This document shows positions 1 to 12,620 of a DNA stretch of 64,000 nt, piece after piece. The stretch spans positions 2,976,001 through 3,040,000 of the forward strand of contig JAGPYM010000001.1 in the NCBI GenBank assembly GCA_020736575.1, read 5' to 3'. Under the pieces are notes generated by a model. It was given only the letters and a program-made list of their open reading frames with translations, was not told the DNA's origin and did not search any database. Numbering within the stretch: the stretch's first letter is position 1; every line of letters starts with the position of its first letter. The DNA is from Thelonectria olida. Lineage: Eukaryota > Ascomycota > Sordariomycetes > Hypocreales > Nectriaceae. A program made the translations under genes and the position numbers.

Positions 1-3000
1 CAGACATCCTCCACGTAAATGACATTGCAAGAATGCATAAACGGCTGGGATAACTCAACGAGTAGAGGGTTAGGTTTCCCAATGTCAGACCAGCAGGGTG
101 CTCGGGCTGTGATGTCGGTAAGTTACCAGGGCTCAGGGGTGTGAAGAGATTGCGGGGAGGCGTGGGCAACAAGATCAAGCCAGAATGAGACGCGGAGAAG
201 GGGAGAGCAAAGACGGGGTTGCTGATGAATGAGCATTGTCTGGTAGGATGGGGCAAGGGGACAGGCACCTGCGTCTGGGGACATACCTGGGGCATTGGGA
301 GGAGAAAGAGTAAAGCTAGCCATCCTGGGACACTCTGCTGGGTTCTCTGGGGTAACGAAGGGCTATCTTGGACTCCAGATGACGAGTAAGATGGCGAAAA
401 GACGAGATGGGGAGGCGGGGATGACCAGGAACGAACAGGCCAGGTGACGGCCTTGAGGAATGGGAAACGCGGGGCCCCTTCGTTGGATGTTGTCGGACAC
501 TGAAGGTATGGAGATTTGATGGGGAAAAGGCCTCGGCAAGATTTGCCTCGTTTTGACCTGAAGAACCCGGGCGGGCGTTCCTTTCTGCTTCTACGTTGGA
601 GGTGAATTGGTGCATGATATGCGGATATTGGTGGTTGGAGTGAGTCAGGTGGACAGTCTACGGAGTTCCTTCCTGACGTCTCTGAAAATGGCGGCAGGTA
701 CGGGATCATTGCATCGTATATCCGAGCCAATCAATCCAGAATCAAAAAGTCAGGCTTAAGCCTGTGTCCATGGTTATGACCCAGCCCGGTCTCCAACTGT
801 GTAGTTGCATTGCACTCCCTCTTCGTGTTTTTCTTCCCTCCTTTTCAAGCCTGTGTAAGAGCATACGCATGGATGGCTCATGCATCGACTCTGCAGCACA
901 CCTCCGATTCTAGATATGCCTCTCCTCGGAGAAAAAACGCGCAATTTCGAGAGAACGAACGAACGAGGGTGATCAAAAACGAAAAGGCGTCGTGTAAGAC
1001 GTGTCGTCCAAGCTCGATGAGGGGAAGCTGGCGCCCTCCATTACCCCAAATATCGCGGCCAAGAACCGAGCACAAAACAGGGGTTGATGAGGGGAACACT
1101 GGTGGCTTGAACTTCTGCGGCAGAACAAGCACATTCGGGAACAGAATTGTAAGAAAACCGCGGAGAGAGAAGGAACAGGGAAAAGGGAACAAAGAGAAGA
1201 AAAGAGAAGTAGTCAACGAGATACCAGGCTCATATCCTCGGTTATACCAACCAGTTACCCACAAATTTCTGCCTGTCTTCGACTCCTGGAGCCGAACCAC
1301 GGCGACCCGGTCCCTCCCAGCCTCTGGGATCCGTATCCTATATCCATCAGGACATGTTGACGAGGTTCCCCGTTCTGGTCATCTCCTGTATCTGACACGG
1401 GAAATAGATTGGCTGGCAATTAGAAGTTTTCACTGCTCTCGTCATTCGTGGGCTCACTCTCGTTGTTCAGGCACTTACAGCAAGGGTGGGGAAGAGAAGG
1501 GAAGTGGGGTGGGTGATACAGGTGGAGGTTCATGACATGGTTGCTATTCACAGCTGTGAGGGGACTCACGCTACCGGCCGAAATGCGACGGTGACGTGAG
1601 GGCGAGCTCCGACTTGATTGGAGGGGGGCCAATGTTTCGGGACATTTGGAGGACGACAGGGATCACGCTGTCAAAGATCGACTGGCTAGCACTGGAAGGT
1701 GTTGAGAGCCTCACTTTGGAGCGCTGATTTGAAACTCGACGCGGTTTCTGGCAAGTTCTGAAGACACTCTCACCTTGAGGTGAATATAGGCCAGTGAAGT
1801 ATCTGTCGATGAGCATCTGGTGTAAGACTGATCCGTCTCACATTTAGATGAAGATCGTTTGGGATGAAATACATCCGAGGCAACTGTTTCTCCTTGGTGG
1901 CCTCTCTCGTTGGACATTATCGCCCAAGAGTGGGGATGTTGGTGGAGCGAGTAGGTAGTGTGTCCGTTGCCTCTTGCGGTTCCTTGGAGATTAACTCGCA
2001 GGCTCATCAAGGCAAGGCCTTCGACTTTTCTGGCCTTCGAAAGCGCCGACATATCCGAGGATCTTGGGCAGCGGTTCCGCTCTGCGTTTTTGCTGCGTAA
2101 GGGATTCTGACCGTTGGGATGTGACAGGAAAGTCGCCCCTCATTTGCATGGAGACATTCCAGAAGGAAGAAGCTCGTCTCAGCTTTTTCGTGATGCTTTA
2201 CGTCCCTGTTTGAACGACGAACCTTTTTTTTTTTTTTTTTTTTTGAAATGTTCTAGTTATTCCCCAATACCAAGCCTGAATTTGGAGAAGTTGTGCTTTG
2301 GCTCTCTTGGCAACTTCTGCTCTCCTCACGAAAAGTTTGGAGCTGATCCCCTGTCTAGTCAGCCATTTGCCGTCTTGGGGTTCCACCCTGCCGCCTCTTA
2401 GTTGGCTGGCGAGACGTCTTCGAAAAGCGTGACGATAACTTCCTTGTCGAAAATGTAACCCCTCTTGGGAGCTCGTCAGCCCAGTAGCACGGCATTAACG
2501 ACAAGCCACGAGTGCTGCAAACGCCTTGCGCTGAGAAACCCATGTGGCAGCCAAACAGGATTGCATGGGTGGCGTCGAGCTCACATACACAGCGGTGCGC
2601 AATGCGTGTTTCGTGCATGATGGCCTGATAGAATAAGCATGGGAATGCCTGGTAAATCCGAATTTGTGTAAGCCGTGCTCTGGCTGTAGCAATGCGGCGT
2701 TCAATCGCAAAATAGGAAGCAAAAGGGGCAGATACGGTGTCTCCTTGTACCCCCAGTCTCGAGAGCGGTTTCCCCTGCCCATCTATCTGTCGTCTTGGGC
2801 CGAGTCCTACTGGATGTCCAGGACCAGAGGCTGAAAGTTATCCTCGGTAATGTCGTCGGCGCCCGGCAGAGACCGAGCCGATGGACGTAGGAACTGGGTA
2901 GTTGCCGCAATGCCAGGGGGGCTCGATGGCACAGCAATCTTGGCGATGATAGCTTGCCCATCTAAATTTTCTTGTCTCGATGGCGCTTGTCGTTGAGGCT

Positions 3001-6000
3001 CCGTGTACCACCGTACCTCATCAAAGTCGAGAACGTCTCTTAGCCGTCGTCTCTCTGAGGTTGGATGGACCGATATCGGGAGGTCACATTACGTACATTA
3101 GAAGCAGCCAGCGATCGCCAACGTTTAATTGAGGGAGCGGCCTTAGCGAACGCCCAAGTGGGCATGCCGCCCGCTGCCAAGCTGGCGGGCCTTCATGATG
3201 GTTGGAGGCGTTTTGGCGTTCGCCAGAATGTCCTTCGTCGCTGCGGCTCTTTCAAGCAACAGGCAGAGAACGGGAATGGGACGAACTAGCGACTCAGCCG
3301 ACGCCACAGCATGCAGGTTCCCGTACTAAGGTCAGTAACAGTTAGGAGCCGAAGGCATTCCCTACCAAAGGCCCGCTGAGGGTTTTCCAGAAACAACAGG
3401 GGACAAGGGTTGAAGGTGTAAGGTGGACAGTTGCATGGATCCTCCCATCTTCCCACTGCAGTGGGATGCACGAAGTACGTATCTTCCCTGTTTCTCGGCC
3501 CCTTCTTCTCTTGTTTTCATTTGGATTTTCTCTTTCTCGAGGAGGGAAAGTGCGAGTGGCTGGGTAGGTGCATGCGTGCATGCGTGCAAGGCAGGTGCAG
3601 GAACGGAAGGCGCCACGTCCTTGTCCGCTGCTCTGGTGACTCTATTTCCGGCCCTGTCCGTCTTGTGTGACGCTCTTTTTGCTTCTTCTCTGTTCTGTTC
3701 ATCGACTGCATTTCAACATCATCAGAAGCAATGTACGAATAATGCACGCCAACAATTATGCTTGATTTTACGCGTGTACATACGTTGCATGAACAAAACG
3801 GGAACAGAGCAACGGCACAGCCCCCAAACCCCCAAAGGCTTCTACAGGCGTGCGTACTCCTGACGTTAGTCACTCTCTCGTGCTCTGTTCTGTTTTTCGT
3901 CTCATATCCGACTGTTCGTCACTCTCGAGGTATTATTCCCGGTCCCATTCATTCTCTGGGCATTGCGCCTCCAACGGAAAATTGTCCCAGTCAGCGCTAG
4001 CTCAGATCGTGATCGTGAGCATCGACGCCGTCGGCTACGCTCCGTGAGAAGTCGACCAACCTAGAACTCGAGGCTCAAAACTTCGAGGCCCAAGGCTCCA
4101 CCATCGTATGAGTCCAGCTCCGCCCTGGTTGTCTTCCGTTCCGTCTGCGGAATCGCCGTGTCACACTCCCCGAAAGAACTCCGTTGAGTAGGAATACTTG
4201 CCCATTGCTCGTTGTCAGTAGCCCTGTTCCCAGCACACGACGATTACTGCCACAGGGCTTGCGCACAATCATTGCTCGAAATGACGCTGTGAACCAACAG
4301 AAGACCACAGATGCAAGAGAGCGTTATTCTAATCATCATTTCTCGTTCTACTAACTAACTCAACAACAAGCAGATGCACTCATGTCACAAACAGAGATTA
4401 TCAGACACAGTCACATACCAAAACCGAACCTATGCTAGCCAAGACCTCAGAGCCGCGAAGCCAAGTGCCAAGGACACGATCCAAGTTTCGATTTTCTCTA
4501 GGGTCGCCACCCATGCTGCCATGGCAAGCCACCGACCGCCTTCCTGGACCCTGACGCGAGCAGTTGGAGATATTTTTTTTTTTTTGGAGACACCCGGACT
4601 TCAAATCCCGAGGTCGTTTGGAGACGATGCAGTCAGTGTCCTACGAAGGAATTCTGACTCGACAAGCATCCCGACTCACCAAGTGAAGGAAATGCCTTCT
4701 CTCACAGATAACACACAATAACATTCTGCTTCTTTCCCAGGAGTAGCGCCCTGAAAGAGTATTATCAGCCGACTCAAGAAGAGCTGGAGTGTGTTTCTCT
4801 CAAGTAATCTATCGTGAGCGTCAGGGGTCCGGGATTCGCGTGTTGGTGTTGGCCAAAATGGCATCTCTTGACCACTTCGTTCCCAAGCCACTGCTGTGCG
4901 TCTTGCCGGGTCCCCTTGTGGACTCAAGACCCATTTCAATCAACTAGTACGCGTTATTCTTGACCTATCATTCTTATTTTCTGCTCGGCCGAGACCTGGT
5001 TGTCCGTCGAAGATACGGTCAAGTTATCCTCGGCCCATCTACGCCGGATGTCAACGACATCTACCTGCCTGATGCCATCAGGGGGTGTTATAAGTATGAA
5101 AGGGTGATTTGCCTCATCTTCCAGATTTGGTAACTTCCATTGACCCGAGTGCTGGGCCAAGTTGTGTTTGTGTGGACGTTGGTGGGTTGGGGATGAGACG
5201 GCATCCAGGAGCATCTGTTGAGTCGTGGATCATCGTGGATCACGACTTCACTTCCCGCCCCCTATCTGTTATGCACAACCTCGGTTGTCTAAATGTTTCT
5301 TCGAAAAGTCTTCATAGCCGAGTATGACCGTACAAGTGCTGAGTACGTCGTAGAAGCGGTCGGTTTTAAGTAAAACGCAGAGTTAGCAAAGTTGCTACCT
5401 GACTACTAGAACGAACTTGCCCCTTGATCAGTCATTTCTTGAATTGACTATGCTCCTTTATCGTTTTCAGCCCGACCAAGCTCAACCCCAAATAGTAGGG
5501 CCTTTGAGAGGGGGCTGCGCTCGCAGGGAGTTCCTCGCCGGAACACACGGCAGTGACTGCGTGTGGCATCCTTTACGCGACCGCCCGACTCTTTGACTCC
5601 CCCCTTGAACGGCCACGATGTCGTTATTTCCACAGCAATATCGAACGACGAGCTTTCAGTGACCGACGACGATGTGCATACTACCAATCAATGCGGTTCC
5701 GCTATTAATCGACTCATGCTTGCGTAGAGTCCATGGGATCACCGAGGATGGAGAAGTCACGATAATGTGTCTGGGTGAGGACCCAGGAAGGGACAGGATG
5801 AGAGGGAGTAATTCCCTCACTTCACTCAAGTCTTTACCGTCTTTAGTAGAAAAGTATTCAACGGCTTCTAGTCATTCAAAGCTCTGCGCTCAAGGAGTCA
5901 CAAATCCGTGGTGGACGGTCAACTTCCGGCTACTCCCCCCTGAAAATCGTGAAGTTTCGTCCTGGGGGCACTTGACGAGGTGTGATGGCGGTTTTAGTAA

Positions 6001-8073
6001 AATTATGAAGGTCGGGCAGTCCTCAGGTGTCACGCTTAGGGTATCGTGATCATTTGGTGCGGAAGTTGTCGTTGCCCCTGAGGGAGAGGGCTTGCAACTC
6101 GTGACCGAGGAAGCACGAGAGACTCGACGCAATCAATGCCCAAACGTGGTCTGGATGTGAGAACTAGCCATTGTGAAGTATTAGACCTCTCTGATTAGTC
6201 AAAAATGATCACAGGCTGCCGCACTTGATGGCTTCCAAAGCCCAAGGTTGCAGTGACGGTCGACATGGCGATGGCTTCTTTCAACTGACAAACACTTTAA
6301 CAATGTTCGCCCAGTGAAGCCCATACACGGCCGGATGAAGAGTAGGCTCAATCATATCTTCAGATTGTATCTTATCAACGGTTCCCCAGAGATCTTGCTA
6401 TTACGAAGCCCAGATCTCTCTACCCCATACCCACAAGGAGGACTGCGGAGGAAGCACAGATGAAGCCCTCGCGACCATCCCCACGGGGTCTCCCCAGAAT
6501 TCCTTCATGAGCTTAAATCAAAGACCCTTTTTTCTGATCCCCAGATTTTGGAGATTGTGAGCTCCACCCAAAGAACTCGGTACGCAGCCTTTGAAAGTTG
6601 GATTGCTTTGGAGTGTTTACCCCTGAATGGGATGGGCGCGAGGCACAACTTCGCTGTCAGTCGCTCATTTGAAGCCCGATCTGGGGTATTTTGGTCTGTG
6701 AGCTATTTTCGTAGTGTTTTAATATCTTTTTGCATTTTACCTATTATTATTTTTGTGCTGCGCTCGAAAGCCCGTGGTGTGGCTGCACAGCTTACTCGGA
6801 GTTTCCACCCTCCTTACCTTGTCAACAGTGACTACTAACCACTTACCACAGTATTATGTCTAACGTGACTAATTTCTTATTACCGAATATAATTTACTGC
6901 CTGGGTCTTCGAGACGTATCTAACATTTGACTCTCAGAGCTCTGCATCATGGGTCGTCGCAGAGGGGTATAATTACCAGTCATGGGTCTACCCTATGAGA
7001 TGGGGAAAGAAGGGTCGGAACAAGTCGGCGATTTGTAATGAGCGAGTCAATAGACGTACCCTGAATGAGCGAGAAAATATTCAAAAACGTCTTCCATTAT
7101 TTCTTATGAGCAGTTTGCTGGGCAATTTACTCCCACTGGACAAATAGCCCGAGCAGAATGGCTGAGGTAGAAGTACGAAACCACCCATACGCATTCGTCT
7201 GCCTGGTTACTTAAAGCATATGCGAGTGCTCTTAACGTGTCAATCGATCATTATTATTGACTATAGGTTACAGAATCACCACAGGAGATAGTCACGAACC
7301 AGCTTATTGCCCTCAGATGTGTGTATTATCGATCCCACAACCTCGGGAGAATCCTTTCCGGGGCCTAATGTCAAAAAATCCGGTACCCTTTACGAAAATC
7401 AATACACCAATTGACATAGCCATCAAGTTCCGGCCATCCAGTATCTTAGAGAACCTACGTGCTCGTAGCTCAGGTCGATTGTATAGTGAAATAAAACCAC
7501 ACGAAGGGGGCATCGATTGCTGGTAAAAGGGGCACATGCTCGAGGTGATGGCACATGGTGTCAAAAGCAGCGTATTCTTTGGTCGAGAGTTTGCAAGTTT
7601 CCTTGTGATCTTTCGTGATGATTATGTCAAATCATGACGCATCCATGGAATTAGTATTGCACTGACTGTATTCGGAGTTTGCGTAAACTTGCGTCAGAGG
7701 GATGAATGTGATGACATCGTGGCGTGCTGGAATCAGGCGGAGGTTAGCTACGGCGTAACTCTCTTCTTTTGTGAATCCACTCACCTTTCTCCATGAAAAC
7801 CATTTCAGGTTGGTTGCGTGATAAAAGTCCAAGTCGTTCACTCGAAAATAAGTCGAAAAGAGAAGGTAAAATCAGTTGTGCACAGTGTTGGGTCGAGTCC
7901 ATGGGTTTGGGAGGCTTCAGTTGTTCATCGATATTACAACTTAACGTCCCAGAAAATCATACAGACTGGCTGGGAAAGAAGGAGTTTTGCATCAGGAAAA
8001 CTCGGTGCATCGCGGTAGTAGGTAAACGCGTGCAGTCGGTGTGCTCATCCGAGCCAGGACAGGCTGTTTACTG
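1..8073. other. Gene-poor stretch with no supported gene
   Basis: No frame on either strand shows a recognisable family, a convincing exon chain or fungal coding bias over a useful length. The minus strand of about 1-620 is pyrimidine-rich, like a fungal 5' leader, and may belong to a gene to the left. At the extreme left edge the plus strand reads a short tail (DILHVNDIARMH, then a stop near 53) that resembles the middle of extended short-chain dehydrogenases, but it is too short to call. About 5.3-8.0 kb is visibly richer in A+T than the gene-bearing parts, and many stops break every frame. It may be decayed sequence, but I recognise no transposon protein. Confidence 0.5.
2224..2244. repeat. 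Poly-T tract
   Basis: A run of 21 T. It lies in non-coding sequence and could be a slippage tract or the poly-A tail remnant of a retroposed copy on the minus strand. No target-site duplication is obvious. Confidence 0.9.
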
Positions 8074-9396
8074 TCACCAAGCGCGAACGCGACGGTGGCC
8101 CCAGGACCAAGGAAGATCCCCATTATCGTTCTGAGCGTGGTTGGCTTCGTAGAATTGGTCAGGGTACCAGTGAGTATCTGCCAGGTCGAGAACTGCCTTG
8201 AACTTGAGAAGACCGAAAGCGTAGTCCGCGAAGAACAGCGCTGGGAGGAAAACAATGTCTTTGGGGTTCCGAGTGAACACGGGGACAATCTTGACAAGTT
8301 TGGTGAAAAGGTGAATGGCGATCAAGATACCCAACATTCCCATATCGTTTCTCGCGATCGGAGTCAGGGCAAAGGACGCGACAAAGAACGCGTCATACTA
8401 AGTCGTGAAGTTGACGAGTCCAGCGATGACAACAGTCAAAACGCCCCAGGGGTGCTTCCACATTCGGGAAATCCTCACACTCTTTAAGTGAGAGCGGTAA
8501 TTGTTGCGGAGTCGCCGCTCAAGATGTTCGACCGATGTTTTGTTGTCCCTGAGAGGGATTCGGATACAATCTTCTCCGGTCGATTGAAATACAATCTTCC
8601 AGTCAGTCTTGACCAGCCATCGGGTGATAAAGCTGTCGTCTCCTGCATGAAAGGGGCCGCACTTGTGAAAGAAGAAGTCTTCTGTCAGGAACGAGTGAAG
8701 GAAATCTCTTTCGTTAAGGATCTCGGTGCGGTAGAAAGCGGTCTGACCATCGACGACGTTGATGGTATGGTTCTTCAGGTTCGCAACTGCCATGTTCTTG
8801 TACTCGATATTTTGAAAGTAAACATGGGCGAGAAAGGAACGAAAGGACTCCCAGGAAAAGCCCAGAGCCTGGCGGCTGACGCGTTTGTTGACGGAAACGC
8901 CCCCGACACGAGCATCCTCGAACGGGGCAAGACACTTCTCGAGGAAGTTTTGGGGCCAGAAGACGCCATCGTCGGCAAGAACGGTGATGTTTGTGGGAAT
9001 CTCACGGATAGCATAGGCCAACTGTTGTCGTTTGTTCGCTCGAGCTTTCGCTCCAACATGAATCAGCGCGTCCGGGAACTCGGTGCGAAGTGCGCTGACG
9101 AAATTGTTCAGTCGATACAGGCGACCCGGGCCGACCGTGACCAGATACAAAGCATAAACGTTGTTCTGCAGAATAGAACGAATAATGGTTTCAAGATTCG
9201 GGTTTCCCAGGTCGCTAATGGGAATGATGACGCTACAATCATAGCTATTGAAAGCAGGCTGCTCCGTGGGCTTGATAGCCCTGTATCTGAGTACGCGGCC
9301 GAAGTTGGTCATGACGGCAACATAGCGAATTGCGAACAGCGACCAGAAGATGACCGAGGCCAACATGCCGATGGTGTGAGCCCGGTCTTCCGACAT
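8074..9396 (-). pseudogene. Family-2 glycosyltransferase (hyaluronan synthase/Cps1-like), interrupted by in-frame TAG
   Basis: The ATG at 9396 opens 332 codons, then TAG at 8400-8398. The same frame continues for 107 more codons to a stop at 8074. The product resembles fungal membrane GT2 enzymes that make surface polysaccharide from a UDP-sugar. It has an N-terminal membrane helix (about 9-30), the GT-A start (VIIPI, 56-60), an Asp pair in ADDGVFWP (141-148) and a GDDSFITRWL motif (252-261). The usual QxxRW product-binding motif is degenerate: ERRLRNNYRS at 293-302 lacks the Trp. The continuation after the stop is family-like, with YD directly after it, then membrane helices and the motif FTRNPKDIVFLP. 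A product ending at TAG would therefore lose the C-terminal membrane region. The last residues before 8074 look non-homologous, so the true 3' end may differ or include an intron. Most likely this is a recently inactivated gene; readthrough or a sequence error is possible. Confidence 0.62.
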
Positions 9397-10900
9397 GATG
9401 TCAAGAAGAACGGGGTTTCTTGTTGGAATAAGACGACGGCAGAGGAAAGTGTTGATGGAGAGTGGAAAGAAGTTGTTTGAAGAGAGAAGATGAGATCGGG
9501 TTACTGTTGGATGTTTGTATGGGTAAAGGAATCGTGGTGCGGCGACGAAGTACTCAATGTTCGCCTCTGGGAAAGGGTTAATGGGAAGAGTTGAAGGAGA
9601 GAAAAAGATTCAAGATGGAAGGAGTTCTTATAGGTTCTGGGGGGACAGCAGACAAGAGCATCACTCAGCCAGTCAGGAGAGGGGGCAGGCAGGCAAACAA
9701 ACGGGCTGTCGACCAGCTGTAGAGGTGGTATTGCTCAGTGACGGCAGCTGCGCGTGAGAGGGAGCTACACTCTGCCATAGTCTGGCTTGGATGGCTTCGA
9801 GGGGAGTGACCGAGGCAGATCGGTGGCCAAGCATGCTCATTACTTCCTCTGCAGTTCCCAAGCACCATCGAGGCGCCAGTTGTTCGTCGGAGAGCGGTTA
9901 TTCTAGTGAACACACCAAACTTGCCGTAACTCTCCTGCATTACCAATGGACCCGACCGCATTCAACACAGTTTCAAGTCCTCTTTCTATGTTAATTGCAC
10001 TCTCGAGCTGTGCATTCAACGAGTGTTGTCTGAGATGGAGCCCTATGACAGCCCACCATGGCCTCCTACCTGGATGCGGGACCAGCTCCTCCATGCAGCT
10101 CGTCCCCAGAGACGTTTGAATGACAGTGCAGCATTATGCAATGTATTCTCGCCCACAGTAGGATGGCAGCTATAGCGACTAAATGCCGATCGGCCGAAAG
10201 CCCGGACGGTTCCCCCGCTCTATCCCCGACGCGCCGAACCGGAGACAAGGTCCCATCCATCACCACTCCCTCCGGACTAGTATTGTAATGGAAGGGCGCC
10301 CCATCTCCACACGCGAGATGTGAAGCTTCTTCCGACTCTATTGTCTTGATCGGCTATCACCCTGTTTCCGCACCGTTGACCGTAACCGACGGAGACAACT
10401 GGCTGACTGCTTCTTTTAGCCTTAGAACCCACGGCAACACTGACGCCCATGACGACACATCACGACCGTTTATCGACACAATGACATGATGCTCACCGAA
10501 AGATGCAAGAGTCTTGGCCATGATCGTTCACTCAACGCCTCCGCGCTATTGCCGAACCCCCATTCCCGATACCCCCAGCCCGGATTCGACAATGCAACCG
10601 GCTGCACGCTCCGACCCGGTTCTGCAACCCACTTGAGAGCAAAACCGGGGTCATCTGGTCGTTCTTAGATCCAGAAATGGGGCCCAGCCCAGTTCGTTCG
10701 GGCTTTCGGTCATTTCTCTCTCTCTCTCTGTGTGTGTGTGTCATAAGCAGGGTTTTCCCCATCCTGGACCAATTCCCGAACTTTTCACTGACAACTCTTG
10801 GCTTCCCCAGGTTTTTTCCAATAAGAAGAACCGCATGTCCTAGTTATCCGTTGTGGTGACATTGTTGTTGCTGCTAGCAAGAGCCTGCTTGCACGAGAAC
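9397..10900. other. Intergenic, divergent promoters
   Basis: This lies between the leftward glycosyltransferase and the rightward transporter, so it carries both promoters. The 120 bases upstream of the glycosyltransferase ATG are CT-rich on its coding strand, as expected for a leader. A dinucleotide microsatellite lies at 10715-10741. No gene is seen. Confidence 0.6.
10715..10741. repeat. (TC)n(TG)n compound microsatellite
   Basis: A run of TC dinucleotides passes directly into a run of TG dinucleotides, about 27 bases in all, roughly 160 bases upstream of the transporter ATG. Confidence 0.9.
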
Positions 10901-12403
10901 ATGGACGAGAAGCGAGCTTCGGCTGACAGAGACCGGGATGACGACCTCGACAGCCCAGACACGTCAACTCTGCACGGTGGCGATGCCATAACCGCTATTC
11001 CCCAAGAACCCGATGTCTACGGTCCCCCATCATCTGACAAAGAAGAGGAATTGCCAGTCGAAGCCAATGGCGCTCCACCACCACCCAATGGAGGCTACGG
11101 TTGGGTGTGCACCGCCTGTATCGCCATCATCAACGGCCATACCTGGGGCCTCAATTCGAGTTACGGCGTCTTCCTAGCCTACTACCTCGAGAACAACACG
11201 TATCCCGGAGCTACATCTCTCGACTACGCCTTCATCGGCTCGCTCAGTGTCAGCTGCGCCCTTCTCCTCTCGCCACTGGCCACCCTCGCAGTCGGCAAAC
11301 TTGGAACCAGGCCGACTCTGTTCATCGGCGTGGCCATTGAAGGAGCCAGTCTGATCTGTGCCAGCTTCTCCCACAAGATCTGGCACTTGTTCCTCACGCA
11401 GGGCATCATGTTCGGCATTGGGATGGGCTTCCTCTTCGTGCCCAGCGTCGGCGTCGTCCCGCAATGGTTCACTACGCGCCGATCCCTTGCAAACGGCATC
11501 TCCGCAGCGGGATCCGGGCTTGGCGGCCTCCTCTATTCGCTGGCGAGCGGTGCCATGCTAAAGAGCCTCGGCCTTGGGTGGACGTTTCGCATCCTCGGCA
11601 TCCTCGTCATTGTCGTCAACTCCATCTGCACTATCCTCGTCAAGGACCGCAACAAGATCATTGGCGCTCGCCAGGCTCCCTTCGATGTCTCCCTGTTCAA
11701 GCGTCCCGAGTACCTCTTGTTGCTGGCCTACGGTTGGTTCAGCATGCTGGGCTACATTGTGCTGATCTTCAGCCTGGCCAACTATGCCAACAAGGTTGGA
11801 CTCGACGCCTCGCAGGCTTCTCTCGTCAGCGCCCTCTTCAACTTGGGACAGGCTTTGGGCCGACCGTTTATCGGCTACTTCAGTGATCGAACTGGACGAA
11901 TCAACATGGCTTGCTGGACGACTTTCTCGGCCGCCGTCTTCACCTTTGCCCTCTGGATCAACGGCGGTGTCTTTGGAGTCTTGATTCTGTTCACCATTGT
12001 CGGCGGCGCAGTAGCGGGCACGTTCTGGGCCACCATCGCACCCGTGACGGCTGAAGTTGTTGGTCTTGCAGACGTTCCAGCAGCACTCAACCTCGTGTGG
12101 CTGGTTATCGTCCTGCCATGCACCTTCAGCGAGCCGATTGCTTTGGAGATTGTTGCAGGAACGGGCAAGTACATCGGCACGCAGCTGTTTGTCGGCTTCA
12201 TGTACATCACGGCTGGTCTGAGCCTGGTTGTGTTGCGCGGCTGGAAGATTGGAGAGATCAAAGAGGTTGCTCGACAAACGCATCAAGACCCTCACAACAT
12301 CCGCCGTGTCATGACGACGAATAGTGAGGCTGTCAGTGTGAAGAGCAGGATGGCGGGACGAAAACGAATGCTTGCGGACTGTTACAAGCCAGGACGGGTC
12401 TAA
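10901..12403 (+). CDS. MFS transporter, monocarboxylate-transporter (MCT/SLC16-like) family
   Basis: Single-exon gene of 500 residues. The first in-frame ATG is at 10901; the open frame extends 16 codons further upstream but only from a GTG. An acidic cytosolic N-terminus of about 60 residues precedes the MCT signature NGGYGWVC (63-70), the entry to the first of about 12 membrane segments. Other family features are the GMGFLFVPSVGVVPQWFTTRR segment after TM4 and the charged central loop VKDRNKI. In fungi this family carries monocarboxylates, riboflavin, nicotinate-like and other small organic acids across the plasma membrane. The substrate cannot be read from the sequence. It is followed 217 bp downstream by a Zn2Cys6 regulator and then a RidA-like gene on the same strand, so it may serve a small catabolic pathway under that regulator. 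That link is inference. Confidence 0.88.
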   Translation: MDEKRASADRDRDDDLDSPDTSTLHGGDAITAIPQEPDVYGPPSSDKEEELPVEANGAPPPPNGGYGWVCTACIAIINGHTWGLNSSYGVFLAYYLENNTYPGATSLDYAFIGSLSVSCALLLSPLATLAVGKLGTRPTLFIGVAIEGASLICASFSHKIWHLFLTQGIMFGIGMGFLFVPSVGVVPQWFTTRRSLANGISAAGSGLGGLLYSLASGAMLKSLGLGWTFRILGILVIVVNSICTILVKDRNKIIGARQAPFDVSLFKRPEYLLLLAYGWFSMLGYIVLIFSLANYANKVGLDASQASLVSALFNLGQALGRPFIGYFSDRTGRINMACWTTFSAAVFTFALWINGGVFGVLILFTIVGGAVAGTFWATIAPVTAEVVGLADVPAALNLVWLVIVLPCTFSEPIALEIVAGTGKYIGTQLFVGFMYITAGLSLVVLRGWKIGEIKEVARQTHQDPHNIRRVMTTNSEAVSVKSRMAGRKRMLADCYKPGRV

Positions 12404-12620
12404 GTGAAGTTGATGATTCATTCGCCTTCATCCGAGGTATGAAGAGGTGGGTGGGTTAGATGGAAGGGCGGAATTCATATTCCGCGGCTCCTAGGTACGC
12501 TAATAACTAACAGCAGCGGGGTACGAGAAAACAAGGTCTCATTAAGTAGTCATTCATAATTGACACACTCATACATGCATTCTATTGAACAGCGGAATTC
12601 ATATCCCTCCTCTCCCTACA

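Noticed and set aside
123..615. Two minus-strand frames that could be joined through a GTATGT donor
   Set aside because: Candidate splices lead to an early stop, and the sequence is Pro/Ser-rich like a CT-rich leader. A 5' leader of a gene to the left is the simpler reading.
810..1535. 241-codon frame on the plus strand in the gene-poor left part
   Set aside because: Low-complexity basic translation with no family feature, a competing frame on the other strand, and no exon support.
8488..9480. 330-codon open frame on the plus strand
   Set aside because: It is exactly antisense to the glycosyltransferase, whose motifs and leader are clear. Its translation shows no family feature.
11558..12421. 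287-codon frame antisense to the MCT transporter
   Set aside because: It is a mirror of strong coding bias in the transporter; no motif, poor composition.
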